Positions 7,625-10,961 of a DNA stretch of 10,961 bases are shown here, in pieces. The notes beneath the pieces are model-generated. The model had not been told where the DNA came from and did no database searches. It saw only the letters and a list, made by a program, of their open reading frames with translations. Numbering within the stretch: position 1 is the first letter of the stretch; each line of letters opens with the position of its first letter. Origin of the DNA: Pseudomonadota bacterium (GTDB taxonomy: Bacteria; Pseudomonadota; Alphaproteobacteria; Rhizobiales; Hyphomicrobiaceae); assembly GCA_023428365.1 (NCBI GenBank), contig JAEYYQ010000391.1, forward strand, positions 1 through 10,961. Direction: 5' to 3'. Both the position numbers and the translations under genes were made by a program.

Positions 7625-9259
7625 TTACGTCTTCGGCTTCGCGCCGTCGAGATCGACGATCCAGCCCGCAGCCGTCAGCGGGAATTCGCCGACGTTGTTG
7701 CTGACACCGATCTGATAAATCGGCTGGAACAGCACGAACAGATTGGCCTGATCGACCATCGCCTTCTGCCACTCCACCCACGCCTTAGCCTGGGCATCAC
7801 CGTCCGTCATCTTGGCGATGTCGTACGTCCACTTCTTCACCTCGTCGGATGAATTCCAGCGGCAGCGCTTTGCAACGCGCTGAACGACCGCATCGGCCCA
7901 ACCGAGGTTCTCGACCGCAGGCGGGTTCCAGTAGGTCAACAGACCACCCTTGAACAACCCCTTGAGGTAGTCGTTGCGCATGTTCAGCTGGTCCTGCGGG
8001 CGCAGGTTCGCCTTGATGCCCACCTTTGCGAGGTCCGCCTGGATCTTCAGCGCCAGCGTCTGATAAGGCACGCCGTTGAACGCCGCGTTGCTGAACGCCA
8101 ACTCAAACTCGAAACCGTCGGGATTGCCGGCTTTCTTCAGCAGTTCCTTCGCCTTATTAGCGTCGAGCTTGAAGCCGATTTCCTGGGCAATTTCCTTGGT
8201 CGAGCCACGAACACCAATCGGCAAGAAGTGTGCGGGACGCAACGCTTCGCCGCCGATGAGCGAGTTGATGATGCCATCATAGTCGATCGCATAACCAATG
8301 GCCTGGCGGTTCTCTTTCTTGGCCAGAGCCGGATTGACGGCCGCTTCCTCCATGAGAGCCATGTAGCAGAAGTCAGCAGAGACCAGCGGGTCGACGCGCA
8401 CGTTGGCGTCGGCCTTGGCTTCCTTCACCTGCTCAGGAATGAGATTGAAGGCAGCGTCGATGTTGTTGCGGCGAAGGGCGAGAAGCTGCGCAGCGCCGTC
8501 ATTGATGTGACGAACGATGACGCGCGCGAATGCAGGCTTTCCGCCCCAATAGTGCTCGTTGCGCGTGAACTGGATCTGCGCGTTGCGCTCCCAGCCCGTG
8601 ATGACGTAGGCGCCGGTTCCGGCGGAGTTCTTGTCCAACCACTCACGCGCCTTGTCTTCCTTCTGGGCGGCGGCGGTATCCATGCCACCCACCTTCACAA
8701 TCTGCGCCTTCTCGACCACGACGAACTCCGGAGCGCAAAGCGTCGTCAGCGTTGGGAAGTTGGCTTCCTTGATGAAGATGTCGAGAGCCTTGCCACCTTC
8801 GGCAATCTCAACCCTGTCGACATGCGAGATGTAACCCGACGGCTGATCCTTCAGGTTGATCAGACGATCGAACGAAAACTTCCAGTCCTCGGCCGTGACG
8901 GGATTTCCGGAAGCAAACTTCACGCCCTCGCGCAGCCAGAAGCGGAACTGCGTGCCACCCGACAGCGTCTCCCACTTGGTTGCGAGGCGCGGCGCGAGAT
9001 TGATGTATTCGCCAGGCTTCATCGTGCACAGCGTATCGTAGGCGGCCGCCACCATCATCGGGCCGGTATAGGTCGCGATGCGCGCGGGATCTAAGGTAAC
9101 GATATCGCTAATGTCGAGACCGAGGACCAGCGTGTCCTTCCGCGTCTGCGCCCAAACCGTCTCCGGCAACACCGAGGCAAAACCAGCGGCTCCCGCGCCG
9201 CTTACGCCCATCAATTGCAGGGCACGACGCCGACTAATACGCACCATCGAATCAGTCAT
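7625..9259 (-). CDS. Periplasmic solute-binding protein, family 5 (dipeptide/oligopeptide class), Tat-exported
   Basis: 544 residues, typical for the class. The N-terminus carries a twin-arginine signal: SRRRALQ (9-15) fits S-R-R-x-F-L-K at S, R, R and L. A mild hydrophobic stretch to about residue 31 and a likely cleavage near VWAQ (35-38) follow. The mature part has the family layout: DTLVLGLDISDIVTLDPA, YDTLCTM, LAPRLATKWE, then FRFWLREGVKFASGNPVTAED, GTGAYVITGW and a C-terminal QIGVSNNVGEFPL. It captures the solute in the periplasm and delivers it to the two permeases. The ligand cannot be read from sequence. The start ATG at 9257-9259 has GGGAGG 7 nt upstream. An in-frame ATG four codons later is less well placed. 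The gene is flanked by a promoter/operator region upstream and a terminator downstream, so it is a unit of its own or the first gene of an attenuated operon. Confidence 0.95.
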   Translation of the reverse strand: MTDSMVRISRRRALQLMGVSGAGAAGFASVLPETVWAQTRKDTLVLGLDISDIVTLDPARIATYTGPMMVAAAYDTLCTMKPGEYINLAPRLATKWETLSGGTQFRFWLREGVKFASGNPVTAEDWKFSFDRLINLKDQPSGYISHVDRVEIAEGGKALDIFIKEANFPTLTTLCAPEFVVVEKAQIVKVGGMDTAAAQKEDKAREWLDKNSAGTGAYVITGWERNAQIQFTRNEHYWGGKPAFARVIVRHINDGAAQLLALRRNNIDAAFNLIPEQVKEAKADANVRVDPLVSADFCYMALMEEAAVNPALAKKENRQAIGYAIDYDGIINSLIGGEALRPAHFLPIGVRGSTKEIAQEIGFKLDANKAKELLKKAGNPDGFEFELAFSNAAFNGVPYQTLALKIQADLAKVGIKANLRPQDQLNMRNDYLKGLFKGGLLTYWNPPAVENLGWADAVVQRVAKRCRWNSSDEVKKWTYDIAKMTDGDAQAKAWVEWQKAMVDQANLFVLFQPIYQIGVSNNVGEFPLTAAGWIVDLDGAKPKT

Positions 9260-9291
9260 TCATATTCCTCCCATTGTGCCAAAACGCATGT

Positions 9292-9299
9292 AAGCGGTT
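9292..9299. promoter_or_regulatory. LacI-family operator core, proximal site (AAGCGGTT)
   Basis: AAGCGGTT fits the AANCGNTT core common to LacI/GalR-family operators and lies in the setting TGTAAGCGGTTGACA (9289-9303). It is the exact reverse complement of the core at 9394-9401, centre to centre 102 bp away. It sits in the untranslated leader, 33 bp before the ATG of the binding-protein gene, where a bound repressor could block elongation or form a loop with the distal site. Confidence 0.5.
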
Positions 9300-9330
9300 G
9301 ACACGACCACATGTCCGCTGAGCTCATGCA

Positions 9331-9375
9331 CCGATGACGTTTGCCGCATCGGCTTGTTGTTATTGTTGTTTTAAA
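9331..9375 (-). other. CAA-rich leader followed by a short hairpin
   Basis: In the predicted untranslated leader of the binding-protein gene, the minus strand reads AACAACAATAACAACAAG (9354-9371), a run expected to be unstructured. It is followed by a 6-bp hairpin CCGATG/CATCGG (9331-9336 and 9347-9352, 10-nt loop). No known riboswitch is recognised. The leader would be about 120 nt, long for a simple transcript. Confidence 0.35.
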
Positions 9376-9388
9376 CTACGCAGCCGTC

Positions 9389-9417
9389 GATGTAACCGCT
9401 TGCTTCACCGCTGTCAA
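9389..9417 (-). promoter_or_regulatory. Candidate sigma-70 promoter of the binding-protein gene
   Basis: On the minus strand a perfect TTGACA -35 box (9412-9417) is followed after 17 bp by TACATC (9389-9394), a poor -10 match. The spacer and the edge of the -10 overlap the distal operator core at 9394-9401, which is the classical position for repression. Initiation would fall near 9380. The perfect -35 and operator overlap support the call; the weak -10 lowers it. Confidence 0.5.
9394..9401. promoter_or_regulatory. LacI-family operator core, distal site (AACCGCTT) overlapping the promoter
   Basis: AACCGCTT fits AANCGNTT and lies within TGTAACCGCTTGCTT (9391-9405). It overlaps the promoter spacer and -10 region, so bound repressor should occlude RNA polymerase. 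The recognition helix of the regulator encoded at 486-1559 has Thr-Ala at the two specificity positions (VSTATVSR). This is compatible with, but does not prove, binding here. Confidence 0.55.
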
Positions 9418-9422
9418 TTACA

Positions 9423-9436
9423 GTGCAATACTGCAC
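9423..9436. promoter_or_regulatory. Short palindrome just upstream of the -35 box
   Basis: GTGCA (9423-9427) and TGCAC (9432-9436) form a 14-bp inverted repeat with a 4-bp spacer. It ends 5 bp upstream of the TTGACA element, a usual place for an activator or a second regulator. No regulator family is assigned. Confidence 0.3.
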
Positions 9437-9470
9437 CGCAACAAGCCATCGCACTTCAAAGCATGATCAC

Positions 9471-9485
9471 TGCTGCAGCGCAGCA
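9471..9485. promoter_or_regulatory. 15-bp palindrome TGCTGC-AGC-GCAGCA
   Basis: Perfect 6-bp arms with a 3-bp centre, about 55 bp upstream of the -35 box of the binding-protein promoter. It could be a regulator site; a simple CTG/CAG-type sequence coincidence is equally possible. Confidence 0.25.
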
Positions 9486-9710
9486 ATGCCTCCTCTACTC
9501 TACCCCGTAGACGCATCAGCTGCTTACTTAATTTTTTGCAATGTCAACGCGGGGCCATCTCCGAAATACACGCGCTTGTTTGAACTCGAAATTGATAATC
9601 AGCGCAATGACGCCATTCATTTGCGGTCTCGTGTTCGGAAATAGAGCCGCTCACTTCGATGCGCGTCGCTTGCAAGTTGCCGCCGCTTTTTTCGACGAGG
9701 CTCAACGAAA
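9486..9710. other. Noncoding stretch between the FAD gene terminator and the binding-protein regulatory region
   Basis: No ORF here resembles a protein family, and base composition is more AT-rich than the genes around it. ORFs crossing it on the plus strand end in the FAD gene read antisense and look like chance. I see no RNA gene or mobile-element end. Confidence 0.5.
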
Positions 9711-9743
9711 ACGGCGCCATCCCGATCGCGGGGACGGCGCCGT
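9711..9743 (-). terminator. Intrinsic terminator after the FAD oxidoreductase gene
   Basis: ACGGCGCC (9711-9718) and GGCGCCGT (9736-9743) form a perfect 8-bp stem. Inside it TCCC (9720-9723) pairs with GGGA (9731-9734) across single mismatched bases, lengthening the hairpin. On the minus strand it begins 24 nt past the TAA at 9768-9770, and the stem ends in GT followed by TTTCG. It separates the FAD gene from the transport genes. Confidence 0.8.
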
Positions 9744-9767
9744 ATCGTACACTGAATATGGTCGCGC

Positions 9768-10961
9768 TTATTCCGCGGCGACGCCTCGAGCTTCCACCGC
9801 TTCGACAACCGATGGCGAAAGATAAGCCCCCTGCTTCAAAAGCTCCCGCTGCACGAGACCGACCTCGAGTTCACGCGGTTGCTTTCCGGCATTGGCGGCC
9901 AGAGCTCCGGCAATGCCCGCCGCCTGCCCGGTCAACCAGCACTGAGGAACCTCGCGCAGGAAGGTGTGCGAGCTGGCGTCACAGGCGACATGACGGCCCG
10001 CGCCCAGCACGCCGTCGAGACCCGATGGGATCAACGACGCGTAAGGGACTGAAATGTTCTTCCACTTCGGCGCCAGCGACGTGGATACGCCAATTTCGTC
10101 GTTCCACACCTTGCCTTCGTCCCATTGTCCGCGCGTCACCATCCGCTCGGCCGCAAAGCGTCGGCTGTGACGAACGCCGATCTGCGACGCGCCGATCATC
10201 AGATAGGCGTTTTCGAATCCGGGCGCTTCCTCGCGATACGCCTGCAAATGCCCGACAGCGAGCTGACGCGAACGCAGCTCAACCTCGGTCAGATCCTCGA
10301 CATTGACTGCACTGTAGCCGGACAGGCGCGGCCCCATGAACAATGCAATGTCAGACCGCCAAGAGAAGAACGGCTTTTCGAAAAACTTCATTCTATCGCG
10401 CCCGCGCTTCATGAAGTCCGAGAAGCCCTGCTTGTTCGAGCGTCGAAACTCCGTCCAACGCTCCATATCGACGCCGGCCAGCATGAAGGCCGTATTGATG
10501 CAGTGATGGACATCCGTCGGGTCGACGTCCGTACTCATCGTAACACCGGAACGCGCGATGAGGTCGGCGTCACCCGTGGTGTCGATCACGACCTTGGCCA
10601 GAATGGCTTGGCGACCTTCCTTGCTCTCAAAGATCGCGCCGCGCATGACGTTGCCTTCCACGATCGGCTGCACGGCCCAAGCGTGAAGCACGAGGCGCAC
10701 CTTGTTCTCGGTCATCATATCCATCGAGAGCGTCTTGAGCGCTTCCGGATCGACCGTTGGGGCCCACGTGACGGTGCCCTGATACGCTGCCGACCGATAG
10801 AACCAGTGCTCGACCTCAGCCGGATCCTTGGATCCCCACTGATTGCGCGGCGGTCCCATCACTGCGTTCTTCGGCAACCGATCCAATACGTCGCGTGCGA
10901 AGCCCGAAATAACCTGCTGGCCCTGCCAGTCCGTCATCCGATCGATCCAGATCACGAGACC
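9768..10961 (-). CDS. FAD-dependent oxidoreductase (FAD_oxidored type), N-terminus cut by window edge
   Basis: 397 residues are visible; the frame is open to the right edge (…GLVIWIDRMTDW…), so the apparent GTG start at 10953-10955 is not the real one. The N-terminal Rossmann GxGxxG and roughly the first few dozen residues are outside the window. Visible family landmarks are VVIDTTGDADLIARSG (coded at about 10589-10542) and IGVRHSRRF. The C-terminal flavin-contacting region follows: VPYASLIPSGLDGVLGAGR, then HTFLREVPQCWLTGQAAGIAGALAA. These match the FAD_oxidored family (PF12831 type), flavoproteins that oxidise various small molecules; the substrate is unknown. The gene has its own terminator, lies 508 bp upstream of the binding-protein gene on the same strand, and probably belongs to the same pathway. 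That link is inference from position only. Confidence 0.88.
   Translation of the reverse strand, partial: GLVIWIDRMTDWQGQQVISGFARDVLDRLPKNAVMGPPRNQWGSKDPAEVEHWFYRSAAYQGTVTWAPTVDPEALKTLSMDMMTENKVRLVLHAWAVQPIVEGNVMRGAIFESKEGRQAILAKVVIDTTGDADLIARSGVTMSTDVDPTDVHHCINTAFMLAGVDMERWTEFRRSNKQGFSDFMKRGRDRMKFFEKPFFSWRSDIALFMGPRLSGYSAVNVEDLTEVELRSRQLAVGHLQAYREEAPGFENAYLMIGASQIGVRHSRRFAAERMVTRGQWDEGKVWNDEIGVSTSLAPKWKNISVPYASLIPSGLDGVLGAGRHVACDASSHTFLREVPQCWLTGQAAGIAGALAANAGKQPRELEVGLVQRELLKQGAYLSPSVVEAVEARGVAAE

Noticed and set aside
8228..9094. 288-codon plus-strand ORF
   Set aside because: Antisense to the binding-protein gene, whose frame is fully explained. No ribosome site or motif supports it.
9298..9303. 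Plus-strand TTGACA as a -35 box
   Set aside because: No acceptable -10 follows at 16-18 bp, and no plus-strand gene lies downstream. It is part of the operator-like site.

Overview
The window reads as a piece of a GC-rich proteobacterial chromosome. Protein style and codon use suggest an alphaproteobacterium of the Bradyrhizobium/Rhizobiales kind; this is inference, because no rRNA, tRNA or other taxonomic marker is present. Every credible gene is on the minus strand, so transcription runs from high to low coordinates. I see no mobile element, CRISPR array, RNA gene or tandem array.

In transcription order: (a) 10961-9768 is the C-terminal part of an FAD-dependent oxidoreductase, followed by a strong hairpin terminator at 9711-9743. 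(b) 9260-9767 is a 508-base regulatory gap. It holds a TTGACA promoter, two inverted copies of the LacI-family operator core AACCGCTT 102 bp apart, two further short palindromes, and a CAA-rich leader. (c) 9259-7625 is a Tat-type periplasmic binding protein of the dipeptide/oligopeptide class (family 5), followed at once by a 13-bp perfect-stem terminator. (d) From 7303 to 1672 runs a tightly packed unit: a short-chain dehydrogenase, a possible 24-residue coupled ORF, two Dpp-type permeases, a fused two-domain ATPase and an enoyl-CoA hydratase/isomerase family enzyme. Permease/permease and permease/ATPase junctions overlap by 4 nt. (e) 1559-486 is a LacI-family regulator whose best start appears to be CTG behind a perfect AGGAGG. 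(f) 246-1 is the N-terminus of a DrrA-type ABC ATPase that continues past the left edge.

Taken together, this looks like a catabolic uptake locus. The binding protein, two permeases and fused ATPase import an unknown solute. The SDR, the crotonase and perhaps the FAD enzyme act on it, and the LacI regulator probably senses the solute or a product. The substrate cannot be told from sequence; the Dpp/Opp class also imports opines, glycosides, nickel complexes and other small molecules. The DrrA-type ATPase at the left edge belongs to an export-type family and is probably a separate unit.

Nothing here is a clearly undescribed system. The points most worth a second look are the non-ATG start of the LacI gene, the 24-codon ORF wedged between the SDR and permease genes, and the paired operator cores around the binding-protein promoter.
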